A program made the translations under genes and the position numbers. Shown piece by piece: positions 8,248 through 16,395 of a stretch of DNA of 29,597 nt. The notes under the pieces were generated by a model. It made no database searches. It saw only the letters and a program-made list of their open reading frames with translations, and was not told the origin of the DNA. The DNA lies in IMG/VR virus record IMGVR_UViG_3300048061_000193, positions 1 through 29,597 of that record. One strand, written 5' to 3'. The stretch is from a virus. Numbering within the stretch: position 1 is the first letter of the stretch; each line of letters opens with the position of its first letter.

Positions 8248-9695
8248 CGAGTCATTTCTCTTTCAATGCTTTTGAGTGATCCGTTCATTTGATTCAGTAC
8301 ATCAAGCTGCTGATTCTTTATTGCCTCCTTGCCTGTAGCGGTTGGCGTAGCTGCAACAGTTGGCTGAAAGTCTTTTATAAAGTCGTAATATTTACTAGTA
8401 GCTGGAGTAAGACCAGCAGCAACGGCTGCCATATACGCCGGATCGGAGCTTGGATCTGCGTTGGCAGTTGCGCCAGTTGCTGCTTTCTTTTTCGATTCTT
8501 CAGATTCTTTTGCAGCCTCTTTGGTTTTCTTCTTTTGCGAATCAACTGCTTTAGTTGTCTTTTTAACTTCACCAGTAAGTTGCCCGGCTAGCTCAATTTG
8601 CTCCTTAAGACTTTGCAAATATTCATTTGCTGCATTCGCTCTTGTCGGATCTGCAACTGCATCAGTGACTTGACTTTCAGCATCAGCCAGTTGATTAGCT
8701 GCATCGCGCGCCTCTTGATTTGCTGCAACTCTTGCATCAACACTCGCCTTGAGTAACTTTGCTTCTTCTTCGATTTGCTTTTTGCGACCAAAGAATTGAA
8801 GTCTGCCTTCGCGTCTTAGTTTCTGCTCTGCTGCTTCTCGGAACCCGCCAAGCTCATCCTCCTCTGGCCGTCCAAAAACTGCTGCGCCAACTTCAGTGCC
8901 GACAATATCCATTCGCTTTTGCGTGAACTTCAAAAGCAACGCCATTGCTTTAACTAGCCTCACAACAGCAGGCAGCGATGTTTCGCCAATCTCTGCTCCG
9001 AGATCCTTCAATTCAGCAATTAAAAATTTGATGCTGTTTGCTGCACTGTCTGCTGTAGCGGCTGCATCTCCATTCGCAACGCCCATCTGCTTAATAAGCA
9101 AACTCTGCACCGCAATCGCTTTTTGAGATGCGTTCAGTTTTTCAGTGCCATCTGCGATTCCTAAATTGAATGCTTCTTGCTCAACCATTGCCTGGTTTAA
9201 GACAATGCCAAGCTGCTTCATTGGCTCAAACTCGCCACTGATAGCAGAGCGTAATTTAAGGAACGCTTCCTCTGGCTTTAGGTTGTGAAAACTAGCAATG
9301 TCTCCAGCAATCTTCACCATGTTAACCGAGAACTCACCAGCGGCCTCAGAATTAAGCCCAAATGATTGAGCCATTTGACCAAATGTTGCCAGCGCATTCT
9401 GCATCTCTTTAGTTGATGCAGGAATTGTTTCTTTAAGCTGATTTAGCTTCTCATTCATCTGATCGGTTGCCGGGCCGAATACTGCTTGAAACTTTGACGC
9501 TGTTTCTGCTGCCGATGTGCCAAGTGAGATGATGTTTTTTACAAGACCAATGCTGGCAAAAGTTGCGCCAAGTTTTAAAAATTGACTTGTTGCGCCATCA
9601 ACAAAGTTTTTTACAGAGTGCTGCGATTTTTTAATGCCCTTGCGGAATCCGCTTGAGTCGAGATCAATGTCTGCCTGAATGTCTGCTCTAGCCAT
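8244..9695 (-). CDS. tape measure protein (short)
   Basis: Protein of 483 aa. The N-terminus (IQADIDLDSSGFRKGIKKS) and the region with QAVFGPATDQMNEKLNQLKE, FHNLKPEEAFLKLRSAISGE and AIAVQSLLIKQMG are typical of phage tape measures. The second half is a long Ala/Lys/Gln-rich helix. Length is at the low end of the family, predicting a short tail of roughly 70 nm at 0.15 nm per residue. The stop overlaps the next start as ATGA. Confidence 0.85.
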   Translation of the reverse strand: MARADIQADIDLDSSGFRKGIKKSQHSVKNFVDGATSQFLKLGATFASIGLVKNIISLGTSAAETASKFQAVFGPATDQMNEKLNQLKETIPASTKEMQNALATFGQMAQSFGLNSEAAGEFSVNMVKIAGDIASFHNLKPEEAFLKLRSAISGEFEPMKQLGIVLNQAMVEQEAFNLGIADGTEKLNASQKAIAVQSLLIKQMGVANGDAAATADSAANSIKFLIAELKDLGAEIGETSLPAVVRLVKAMALLLKFTQKRMDIVGTEVGAAVFGRPEEDELGGFREAAEQKLRREGRLQFFGRKKQIEEEAKLLKASVDARVAANQEARDAANQLADAESQVTDAVADPTRANAANEYLQSLKEQIELAGQLTGEVKKTTKAVDSQKKKTKEAAKESEESKKKAATGATANADPSSDPAYMAAVAAGLTPATSKYYDFIKDFQPTVAATPTATGKEAIKNQQLDVLNQMNGSLKSIEREMTR

Positions 9696-10296
9696 TTGCT
9701 TCTGCCTTTGCTCTTAAATGTTTACTCTTTATGTCCCGCAGCACTTTTGGCTCAAGGATCTTGTAATTTGGAATTGTAGAAAGTCGGATTGATTTTTGCA
9801 ACGCGAAGATTTGACGCATTGGCATTTTTGCCACCATTTGCGGATGCATGCCGTAGCGAGCGCCAATCTCATCAAGCGCTGTCACAATGCCCTCGACTTC
9901 TGCGATCTTAAAGTTTCTCGTATTGCTCCCATTTGCAGCCTCTGGCATCTCGTCAAAAGCACATTCAATGTGCGCCAGGATCGCATGGATTAGCTGTGCG
10001 CTCTTGTTGCTGGATTTGAATGCTGTCCATAGCTTAAACTCCAAAGCGGCTTTCTGGAGCATATTGAGCGGGAATTTGACGCTCACACGTTGCAGATACT
10101 GGAGTATTGCATCGTAGCTCGGACTGCCGTTCAGCATGCCGTTGTTCTTACAGCGCAAATCAATCCACGCCTCTGCGGTCAGATGGTAAACTTTTATGCC
10201 GCAGATATTCGCAAAAAGACCCTGACTCGAAAACGCCCAAAGCCGAGCTTCCTCGATCTCGGCTTTCTTTTTCTGATACTGGTCAAAATAACTCAT
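9688..10296 (-). CDS. tail assembly chaperone candidate
   Basis: Protein of 202 aa, mostly helical, directly before the tape measure, the place of lambda gpG/GT-type chaperones that coat the tape measure during tube growth. No clear second frameshift product is visible. It overlaps the tape measure start by 8 nt, so translation is coupled. Confidence 0.45.
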   Translation of the reverse strand: MSYFDQYQKKKAEIEEARLWAFSSQGLFANICGIKVYHLTAEAWIDLRCKNNGMLNGSPSYDAILQYLQRVSVKFPLNMLQKAALEFKLWTAFKSSNKSAQLIHAILAHIECAFDEMPEAANGSNTRNFKIAEVEGIVTALDEIGARYGMHPQMVAKMPMRQIFALQKSIRLSTIPNYKILEPKVLRDIKSKHLRAKAEANG

Positions 10297-10301
10297 TTAC
10301 G

Positions 10302-10335
10302 AAAAAGCCCCACCCGCTTGGGGCAGGTGAGGCTT
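10302..10335 (-). terminator. intrinsic terminator between tail tube and chaperone genes
   Basis: AAGCCTCACC pairs with GGTGGGGCTT in the minus-strand RNA (10 bp with one G-U), followed by TTT and CG. The T-run ends about 6 nt before the ATG at 10296, so read-through is needed for the chaperone and tape measure, a simple way to lower their dose. Confidence 0.8.
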
Positions 10336-10361
10336 AACTATGTTAGAACAATATACTACAA

Positions 10362-10517
10362 CTAAACGGATTTTTTCTTTGAAACTTTCTTTTCTACAGG
10401 CTCCGCAAATTGATTATCAATAAGCCATTGAGCGCAGAGATCGCCGACATCCACAGTGTCGCCAGCTTTTGCTGGTTCGCCGCGTATGGATTTATCGACT
10501 GTTAAAATGACTTTCAT
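10362..10517 (-). CDS. small tail-module protein
   Basis: Protein of 51 aa (MKVILTVDKSIRGEPAKAGD... then a Lys-rich end). Similar short proteins with an 'AGD-VDV' beta hairpin and a helix occur near tail genes in many phages; I know of no function. The start overlaps the tail tube stop (TAATG), and an intrinsic terminator follows. Confidence 0.65.
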   Translation of the reverse strand: MKVILTVDKSIRGEPAKAGDTVDVGDLCAQWLIDNQFAEPVEKKVSKKKSV

Positions 10518-10894
10518 TAACCTTGATAGGTCTTAAGCACTGCGCGCATCGAGAAAGTTGTCATCTCGTCAACGCTGCGATTTGCGGCAGTGTCGAGAAC
10601 GACCAAAGTACTCGCTGTACCGCTTTGATCGTAATCGTATGTAAACTCATCGCCGTCTGGTGGATTGACAGTCGTAATTGCTTCTTTCTGAAGTTCAAAC
10701 TCGACGATCACTTGATCGCTGCCTTTGCGGATCATGAAGTCGCTGCGATCGCCGGTGCTAGTCGTGCGGCTGATAACGCGGTTCTCGGTCGCTGTTGCGT
10801 TGCTGATCGAGTTGACGACATATGTAACCGAGTTAATAGTTACATCAGTAAAGCCTTGTGGCTGGTTTGCTACGGAATTGTATGGAAGTGACAT
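10517..10894 (-). CDS. probable tail tube protein
   Basis: Protein of 125 aa, beta-rich, small for a tube monomer but in the right place: after the terminator candidate and before a small protein, the chaperone candidate and the tape measure. It has its own TTGACA/TGATAA promoter and a strong downstream terminator, which fits a high-copy product. Its start MSLPYNS resembles those of the 7450 and 8247 proteins (MSIPYES, MTLPYYS), which may be incidental. The stop overlaps the next start as TAATG. Confidence 0.5.
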   Translation of the reverse strand: MSLPYNSVANQPQGFTDVTINSVTYVVNSISNATATENRVISRTTSTGDRSDFMIRKGSDQVIVEFELQKEAITTVNPPDGDEFTYDYDQSGTASTLVVLDTAANRSVDEMTTFSMRAVLKTYQG

Positions 10895-10926
10895 TGTAAG
10901 TAAAAATTAGAGATTGCCTTGTTCTT

Positions 10927-10956
10927 TTATCATGACGCTGGGAACGCATTTGTCAA
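10927..10956 (-). promoter_or_regulatory. promoter for the probable tail tube gene
   Basis: TTGACA (10951-10956), an 18-bp spacer and TGATAA (10927-10932), 32 nt before the ATG at 10894. Unlike the other TTGACA sites, this one would give a normal leader. It lies in the 3' end of the upstream gene. Confidence 0.5.
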
Positions 10957-11430
10957 TATATCAAATTGACCTGTGTATGTCAGAGTTGTCTCGTCATAAT
11001 CGCTGTCATTGTCACTAACTTCTCGCCGAGTGCCTGCTGGAGTCAGTGTATTGATTTCATAAAATGGCAAATAACTATCCATTGCGCCCTTTGCATTGCC
11101 AACTGATAACCAGCGCCGGCACATCGCAACAATCTCCTGATGGCGAGTTTTTATGTCAGCATTTTGACTCGCCTCGCCATCGCGCTCTGTGCGAATTACG
11201 AAATCAACACTGAAATCATACTGGCTGTACTCAGATGCTCCGCTTGGTTTATGGATCGCCTTATCTGTAGCGGCGCCAAGCTCCACCATAACTGAAATGA
11301 AATCTTCAGGCAAAGTCTGCGGCTCATTCGCGCTTTGTAGCTCCAATATCTTAGCAGCAAAGAACTGCTGCCACCCGGACTCCAGATTTCCTTCAAAATT
11401 AAATACTTGTTCTTCGCTGTTTGCTGCCAT
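10930..11430 (-). CDS. tail terminator candidate (gpU position)
   Basis: Protein of 166 aa with an alpha/beta pattern: an N-terminal helix (GWQQFFAAKI), a central helix (EIVAMCRRWL), and a beta C-terminus ending in a strand (TLTYTGQFDIL). The layout of such proteins, and its place just before the likely tail tube gene, fit a tail terminator that caps the tube. No strong motif, so confidence is moderate. Confidence 0.5.
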   Translation of the reverse strand: MAANSEEQVFNFEGNLESGWQQFFAAKILELQSANEPQTLPEDFISVMVELGAATDKAIHKPSGASEYSQYDFSVDFVIRTERDGEASQNADIKTRHQEIVAMCRRWLSVGNAKGAMDSYLPFYEINTLTPAGTRREVSDNDSDYDETTLTYTGQFDILTNAFPAS

Positions 11431-11436
11431 GATTCC

Positions 11437-11465
11437 GATTCAATAGTTTTTATGTTAATTGTCAA
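11437..11465 (-). promoter_or_regulatory. TTGACA promoter-like element for the 11430 gene, leaderless geometry
   Basis: TTGACA (11460-11465), a 17-bp spacer and TGAATC (11437-11442), which ends 6 nt before the ATG at 11430. The -10 is a poor match; the -35 position is exactly that of the other members. Confidence 0.45.
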
Positions 11466-12235
11466 CGTACCCTAAATCCCGATTTCTTTGCATTGGCTCG
11501 CACCATTGCTTTCATGCGCTTCTCCATGGCGACCAATCTAAAGCGCTGCAAAAAGTTGAGTTTACTAAAAACATGCTGCAAGCCTGCTGCGCTGGCGCGA
11601 ATGACAGCGCGCGGACCTTTACTTGTGCGCATCATGTGTCCGGATGACGATGCCTTGCCCATGTTTCTGCTTATCCAGCCAGGCACTTTTTGTCTCGGAT
11701 TGATGCCAACCATTGCTTTTGCGATCGATGCTTTAGCGCTGCCAACATTCTTTTTTTCTTCTTTGAAATATTTAGCCAGGATCTTCTCGGACACCCACAA
11801 GCGATCTTCATATTTCAGCGATCGCGTTCTGCCATTGTTGCGCATGTTCAAAAGATGAAATCTACGGATCTCATTTATTGATAATGCAATGCCGGCGCCT
11901 GTCTGCGTTCTGCCCTTGTAAATTTTGCCTCTGCCAAATGTAGCGAATGCCCATTGTATGACCTGCGGCTCTTGTATGACAAATATTTGACGCAAATCAT
12001 TCCACATCGCCCATTCACCCTGCTTCCGATCAGCAACGCTGCCGATAGATGCTTTTCTCAGATTGATTTTACCGCCAACCATCGGCGGCGTAGCTTTTGC
12101 AATGTCGCGAGCATACAAAGCGCCCTGCTCTTTAATAAATTCGTATTCATCAATCTTGGCGCGCTTTGCCATCTTGCGCATTTTTGACTGAAACACGCCA
12201 TCATCAATTTTTACAGTTTTTGATTTATTCGCCAC
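11462..12235 (-). CDS. tail completion or neck protein, HK97 gp10-like candidate
   Basis: Protein of 257 aa, very basic, with an N-terminal region (ALYARDIAKATPP) that fits the gp10/gpZ type of head-tail connector that binds the tail terminator. It is longer than typical family members (about 120-190 aa). The position between the joining protein and the tail terminator candidate supports it. Its stop codon overlaps the TTGACA of the next gene's promoter. Confidence 0.5.
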   Translation of the reverse strand: MANKSKTVKIDDGVFQSKMRKMAKRAKIDEYEFIKEQGALYARDIAKATPPMVGGKINLRKASIGSVADRKQGEWAMWNDLRQIFVIQEPQVIQWAFATFGRGKIYKGRTQTGAGIALSINEIRRFHLLNMRNNGRTRSLKYEDRLWVSEKILAKYFKEEKKNVGSAKASIAKAMVGINPRQKVPGWISRNMGKASSSGHMMRTSKGPRAVIRASAAGLQHVFSKLNFLQRFRLVAMEKRMKAMVRANAKKSGFRVR

Positions 12236-12551
12236 GGCTTTCCTTGCCCATGCGCTTTACTTTGAATGTGTAGTGCTTGGTGCTTGAATCGAATGATAAT
12301 ATCTTAAAGCGCGCTCCATCGCTGATGCGCTTAATTTTAATGCCTGTATAAATCTTGTTTGGCAAATCGTCGGACGGGAAAACGACTTCAGCAGTCGCCT
12401 CTTCAGTGTCGCCGTAAATAGCGCGAGCGACATCCATCTCAAGCTCCTCCATAATGCCATTAACTGTGGAGCCTAGAATCAAAAATGGCTCTCCGATAAT
12501 GCCAGCAGTTTTTTCGATCGATCGCGCAATAAATGAATCAAAGTTACTCAT
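12225..12551 (-). CDS. head-tail joining protein candidate
   Basis: Protein of 108 aa, with ATG at 12551 (MSNFDSF) preferred over a TTG 42 nt upstream. Position after the capsid and before the gp10-like gene corresponds to the head-closure or FII-like joining proteins. The C-terminus is beta-rich (YTGIKIKRISDGARFKILSF), compatible with that small beta-barrel family. Assignment is mostly positional. It overlaps the next gene by 11 nt. Confidence 0.5.
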   Translation of the reverse strand: MSNFDSFIARSIEKTAGIIGEPFLILGSTVNGIMEELEMDVARAIYGDTEEATAEVVFPSDDLPNKIYTGIKIKRISDGARFKILSFDSSTKHYTFKVKRMGKESRGE

Positions 12552-12557
12552 GCTGTG

Positions 12558-12586
12558 ATATTGTCTTGTTTTGTATGTATTTGCAA
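12558..12586 (-). promoter_or_regulatory. weak promoter-like element before the 12551 gene
   Basis: TTGCAA (12581-12586), a 17-bp spacer and CAATAT (12558-12563), which ends 6 nt before the ATG at 12551. It has the same geometry as the TTGACA set and lies just after a terminator, but the -35 matches only 4 of 6 bases. Confidence 0.35.
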
Positions 12587-12591
12587 TACGC

Positions 12592-12623
12592 AAAAAGCGC
12601 CACAGCCTAGACCATGACGCTTT
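12592..12623 (-). terminator. intrinsic terminator after the 12645 gene
   Basis: AAAGCGTCA pairs with TGGCGCTTT in the minus-strand RNA (9 bp, including one G-U) around a 14-nt loop, followed by TT and GCG. The stem ends in the T-run TTTTT. Confidence 0.75.
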
Positions 12624-12644
12624 AGTGTTACTCGGAAATCAATG

Positions 12645-12884
12645 TTAATTGATCGCCTTTTTCTTCGCTGCTTTCTTAGCGACCTTTTTGACCGGCTCTT
12701 TTGGCTGGTCTTGCTTGATTACTTTTTTTCGCTTATCGAGAAAGCCTTTGCGAATGTAAATGACCTCGCCTGGCTCAGTGCATCCCTTATAAGCGATTAA
12801 ACACTCGTTGGCATCTTCTGAGCATACAAGAACCTTTAATTCGCCCTCTGGGCTTTTATGGATCGTGACTGATGGTTTTAGCAT
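12645..12884 (-). CDS. small basic-tailed head protein
   Basis: Protein of 79 aa. I chose ATG at 12884 because the longer in-frame start lies inside the terminator hairpin. The N-terminal 50 residues look like a compact beta domain; the C-terminus is a lysine/alanine-rich tail (VKKVAKKAAKKKAIN) able to bind DNA. It lies between two terminators, so it forms its own short unit after the capsid gene. It could be a head decoration or head-completion protein. Confidence 0.55.
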   Translation of the reverse strand: MLKPSVTIHKSPEGELKVLVCSEDANECLIAYKGCTEPGEVIYIRKGFLDKRKKVIKQDQPKEPVKKVAKKAAKKKAIN

Positions 12885-12927
12885 AATAAATAAAAAGTAA
12901 AGGCAGCCACCCATAAGGATGGCTGCC
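12885..12927 (-). terminator. intrinsic terminator after the major capsid gene
   Basis: GGCAGCCATCC-TTAT-GGGTGGCTGCC forms an 11-bp stem in the minus-strand RNA (one G-U pair, which would be a C-A mismatch on the other strand), followed by TTTACTTTTTATTT. This orientation test supports minus-strand use. Confidence 0.85.
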
Positions 12928-12935
12928 AGTTAAGA

Positions 12936-13820
12936 TTAAGCGGATGTAACGCGAACACCGAAGTCTTGTCCTGCGGCTACGCCGTAGAGCAGACCAAGTG
13001 AGTATTTAAGCTCACCGGCGTTCTTGTCGTACCAGCGGCGCCATTGAAGTGGCAGACCAAGGCCTGGAACTTCGATGTCAACGATTTCGCCACCATTTTC
13101 AACGAAGCCTTCAGCATCCACGCGACGACCTGCGAACAGGAGCGAACTGCGGTGGAAAGCAAATGCAGCGAGATCTTCGCTGTTTGCATCGCACTGATCG
13201 GATTCGAACAGGTCGAACTTGTTGACGCGAGGCGCGATGCCTTCGGTCTTTTCGCTGATAACACCAGGCATTTCTGCGTCATTCAGAGTCTTGAGGATCG
13301 AACCATAGTAGGTTGGATTCATGAACACTGCGCGGCCGCTCTTTGGTGCGCCCTTGGTGGCTGTAAGCGTTGCACCCAGATCGATCAGATCATCGCGGTC
13401 AAAGTTGGCCGCAGTGATTGTGCTGCTGGTTGCAAAGTTTGCAGCGGTTACGAGATTCCAAACGTCACCGAAGATCTTGTCGCCAATTGCATTAAGCGCA
13501 GGCTCCAGGAACAGGTCGTTAAGACGGATGGATGATTTAGAACGCTCAACGTCTTTGAAGCCGTAAACGAAGCCGTAGAAAGTATCCAAGGTTACGGTCT
13601 TTGCAGTCATTGCTGTATTCTGCGAAGTGTAGCCGCTGGACAAGTCAACAGCAGTTGGCTTGGTGGCGTAGCGTGTGGTTACTGATGCACCCTCTGAGGA
13701 CACTTCACTGGAAAAGTCAGTGACAAGTGCCGACAATGGCTGCAACAACGATGTCAGCGCAGGAAGTGATTCCTCCGCGATTTGTGCTAGGTTAGCACCG
13801 GCGATGGTATTTGTTGCCAT
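12936..13820 (-). CDS. major capsid protein (HK97 fold)
   Basis: Protein of 294 aa, identified by its place after the protease-scaffold and by the sequence style of HK97-fold coat proteins: an N-terminal helical arm, central FMNPTYYGSILKTL, and C-terminal beta-rich GLPLQWRRWYDKNAGELKYSLGLLYG. No Shine-Dalgarno is seen; the leader AAAATAAAATAATATGGC is A-rich and identical over 18 nt to the SSB-like gene start region. A strong terminator follows directly, as expected for the most abundant virion protein. Confidence 0.8.
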   Translation of the reverse strand: MATNTIAGANLAQIAEESLPALTSLLQPLSALVTDFSSEVSSEGASVTTRYATKPTAVDLSSGYTSQNTAMTAKTVTLDTFYGFVYGFKDVERSKSSIRLNDLFLEPALNAIGDKIFGDVWNLVTAANFATSSTITAANFDRDDLIDLGATLTATKGAPKSGRAVFMNPTYYGSILKTLNDAEMPGVISEKTEGIAPRVNKFDLFESDQCDANSEDLAAFAFHRSSLLFAGRRVDAEGFVENGGEIVDIEVPGLGLPLQWRRWYDKNAGELKYSLGLLYGVAAGQDFGVRVTSA

Positions 13821-13852
13821 ATTATTTTATTTTTGGTTGTTGATGTTGGAGG

Positions 13853-14905
13853 TTAAACTGGAAGTCGATGCTTGTTAGCGATGTGCCATGCATGCTTTTC
13901 GCCCGGCTCCTGGCTGTTGTATTCCTGCCAGTAGGCTTCGGTCGATGAGAACACTTCAACATGGTTCTCGTTATCAGTCGCAACAGGATTGACAGTGTTT
14001 TGCATCATGATTTCAGCCGCTTTGGCTGCAATCAGATCCGCACCTGCCATCTTGGCTTCTGCAAGTTCCTTGTCATGAGTCTCGCTCATTTGCTCAATTT
14101 GCACGTTAAGCGCTTGATTGTCAGATTGCAATGCGGAGATCTCGACTGCGTTTTCAGCAAGCTGATTCGCGCTCGATTCGATCTCTGAGTTCAACTCTTT
14201 AATCTCGCATTCAAAGCCTTCTTTCATTTCGCCAAGCTCTTTGTCGTATTTAGCAGAAATGCTGGCGACGATTTTCTCGACCGGAAGTGCTTTATCAATT
14301 TTCTCAAGCGCTGCATTCATGTCACCGATAGATGCTGCGGCTGCAATGCCACCTTCGATCTCATCGATAAATTCTGCTGCAAGTGCTTCCTCAGCAGTCA
14401 GCCATGTTTCTGCGTCCATAAGCTGAACAAGCTCCTCGCCGGAGTATCCGCTGCGGCCGTAAGCATTTACGATGTTGAGCTTCATCTTGTCCATCAGATC
14501 TGCGTCCTTGCGAAGCTGATCGCTGTCGCCGACTGATACAGTCCATGGATTGTGAATCATTAGAAACGCATTTGCTGCCATGCGAATTTCATCGCCTGCC
14601 ATTGCGATTACAGATGCCATCGATGCCGCGATGCCGTCGATGTGAGTAACCACTTTAGCGCCATGGCGCTTTAGCACGTTATAAATTACATTTCCCTCGA
14701 TTATTGATCCACCTGGCGAGTTGATGCGCAGGTTGATTTGCTCGATTTCTCCGAGCGAGTCGAGTTCATCGATGAAGGATTGTGCGCTGACGCCAAATCC
14801 TCCGATTTCATCGTAAATGAAAACATCCGCAGAAGCGGTCGCATTGCCCTCGGCGTCCTTGGTTGTTTCCATTGCATACCAGTTATTCTCCGGTTTGTGT
14901 TTCAT
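13853..14905 (-). CDS. ClpP-type head maturation protease fused to scaffold
   Basis: Protein of 350 aa. Residues 25-190 are a ClpP/S14 protease: INSPGGSIIEG at 61-71, GIAASMAS at 91-98 with Ser95 as nucleophile, and FLMIHNPW with His118. Residues 205-310 form a long coiled coil (KELNSEIESSANQLAENAVE) expected of an internal scaffold. Such fusions assemble inside the prohead, then cut themselves and other head proteins. It lies between the portal and capsid genes, as in lambda-like head modules. Confidence 0.85.
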   Translation of the reverse strand: MKHKPENNWYAMETTKDAEGNATASADVFIYDEIGGFGVSAQSFIDELDSLGEIEQINLRINSPGGSIIEGNVIYNVLKRHGAKVVTHIDGIAASMASVIAMAGDEIRMAANAFLMIHNPWTVSVGDSDQLRKDADLMDKMKLNIVNAYGRSGYSGEELVQLMDAETWLTAEEALAAEFIDEIEGGIAAAASIGDMNAALEKIDKALPVEKIVASISAKYDKELGEMKEGFECEIKELNSEIESSANQLAENAVEISALQSDNQALNVQIEQMSETHDKELAEAKMAGADLIAAKAAEIMMQNTVNPVATDNENHVEVFSSTEAYWQEYNSQEPGEKHAWHIANKHRLPV

Positions 14906-16394
14906 CTTCAGTTTCTGTTTCTGTTTGTATTAGTACTTCCGAATCGCCCGGTTTTGATATGGTTCCCAGTTCGATCGGATCGATTTCAAATTCTGCTGCA
15001 ATTTCTTTCTTCAGCTTAATATTTGCAGCGCGCGTTCTCAAAACAGTCTCGTAGTCTGCTCCGCGCGCCTGCACAATAGCATCCTCTGTAATTAGACCAG
15101 CCCGCAGATCGTTAAGATCAGCAGCGCGGACTCGGCCCTCATCGACTGTAAAGTGAGGCGGCTTTGTGAATGATATTTTATACCAGTCCTCTGGTAAATC
15201 ATAAGTTCCCATCTTGGCGCGCTTTGCGATCACATAAAGCGCTGCGCGATGCCATGCTGTGTAAATGTCCTCACAGCGAGCTTGTATTGATTTGTTGACA
15301 TCAGACACAACAGCGCGAACGCCGGCGCCTCCAATGGCTGACGAATCAAGCATCTCGCGTCTCCAGCCCAATGCGTAAAACGCAGATGACTCAATCATCT
15401 TTGTAAAGTTGAGCCACTGATCGGATGGACGCGCAGAAGTATGCGCCTGCAAGCTGCCACCGTTTTTGATGTAGCGAATAAGCCCGGAATCAAAAAGTTG
15501 AGTCTGCAATCTTCCATCGCCTCCAGGATTAGGATTCACAACGAAGTTGCCAGAGTCAACTGTACCAGTCTCATTGGATTCAATAAGCGAAAGCGCGCTG
15601 TTCACTTTCTGACTGATCTTCTCGCTATCGCGCGTCTCGCTCAGATCGTACCAATCGAGAATGCCAGCAGCAACTGTGGGCTGGCCGCGAGTTTGACTGA
15701 ACCATTCAATGTTTGCCACATGAATGACGCCATTTGCTGGCACATCCTGATAGCCTCGCTCTTTTGATTCGTCTTTGATGCGAAACGCAACTGGCTGCAT
15801 CAGCGGATCGACGATTACACCTGCGTAAATGCGGCGCCCACTGTAAGGGCCGTCTGTAATTAAATTGTCTTGATTGAGCTTTTCGTCGCAGTTGCCAATT
15901 CTATGCGATTCGATGAATTGTAACTTTGGAAAGCCCGTTTCTTTATCTTCTGTCAGAAGAATTAAAAAGTCACCATCGACATCAATCGTTTTTGATGCAA
16001 GCCATACATTTTTGCGAAATGAAAAACCTCGCCCGCGGGTATCAAGCATGCGGTCGATTTTCTGAAAGTCTTCCTCGACGGCTTTGGCAAATTCTTTATC
16101 TACTGAATGACTCTTTAAGCGCCATGAGTTTCCGAAAACATAATTCGCTTTCTGGTTTACCGCTCCAGATACAGTCGAGAATGCTTGATAGATGTAACGA
16201 GAATCTCCCAGCAGCATCTTGTGCCGATTCTCTTTCATAATCTCTGCAATATCGCGAGCAAGTTTACCACGGCCGAATCTGCGCTGATCGTCAGCGCCAC
16301 CTGGATAAAACTCGTTAGTGCCGCCGCGACTCCAGAAAGAGCGCCAGCCATCTTTCACTTTCTTCGGAAATAAATTGATCGAACTGACTGCCAT
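14883..16394 (-). CDS. portal protein (lambda gpB-like)
   Basis: Protein of 503 aa. The N-terminus has the GRGKLARDIAEIMKENRHKML and SGAVNQKANYVFGN segments of lambda-type portals, followed by DGDFLILL and a C-terminal region ending in an acidic Glu/Thr-rich tail. Twelve copies form the ring through which DNA enters and to which the tail attaches. I chose ATG at 16394 over an upstream TTG; AGGAGG lies 11 nt upstream. The 3' end overlaps the protease gene by 23 nt. Confidence 0.85.
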   Translation of the reverse strand: MAVSSINLFPKKVKDGWRSFWSRGGTNEFYPGGADDQRRFGRGKLARDIAEIMKENRHKMLLGDSRYIYQAFSTVSGAVNQKANYVFGNSWRLKSHSVDKEFAKAVEEDFQKIDRMLDTRGRGFSFRKNVWLASKTIDVDGDFLILLTEDKETGFPKLQFIESHRIGNCDEKLNQDNLITDGPYSGRRIYAGVIVDPLMQPVAFRIKDESKERGYQDVPANGVIHVANIEWFSQTRGQPTVAAGILDWYDLSETRDSEKISQKVNSALSLIESNETGTVDSGNFVVNPNPGGDGRLQTQLFDSGLIRYIKNGGSLQAHTSARPSDQWLNFTKMIESSAFYALGWRREMLDSSAIGGAGVRAVVSDVNKSIQARCEDIYTAWHRAALYVIAKRAKMGTYDLPEDWYKISFTKPPHFTVDEGRVRAADLNDLRAGLITEDAIVQARGADYETVLRTRAANIKLKKEIAAEFEIDPIELGTISKPGDSEVLIQTETETEDETQTGE

Positions 16395-16395
16395 A

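Noticed and set aside
12885-12914. Longer start for the 12645 gene
   Set aside because: The extra residues would be encoded by the capsid terminator hairpin; ATG at 12884 is the natural start.
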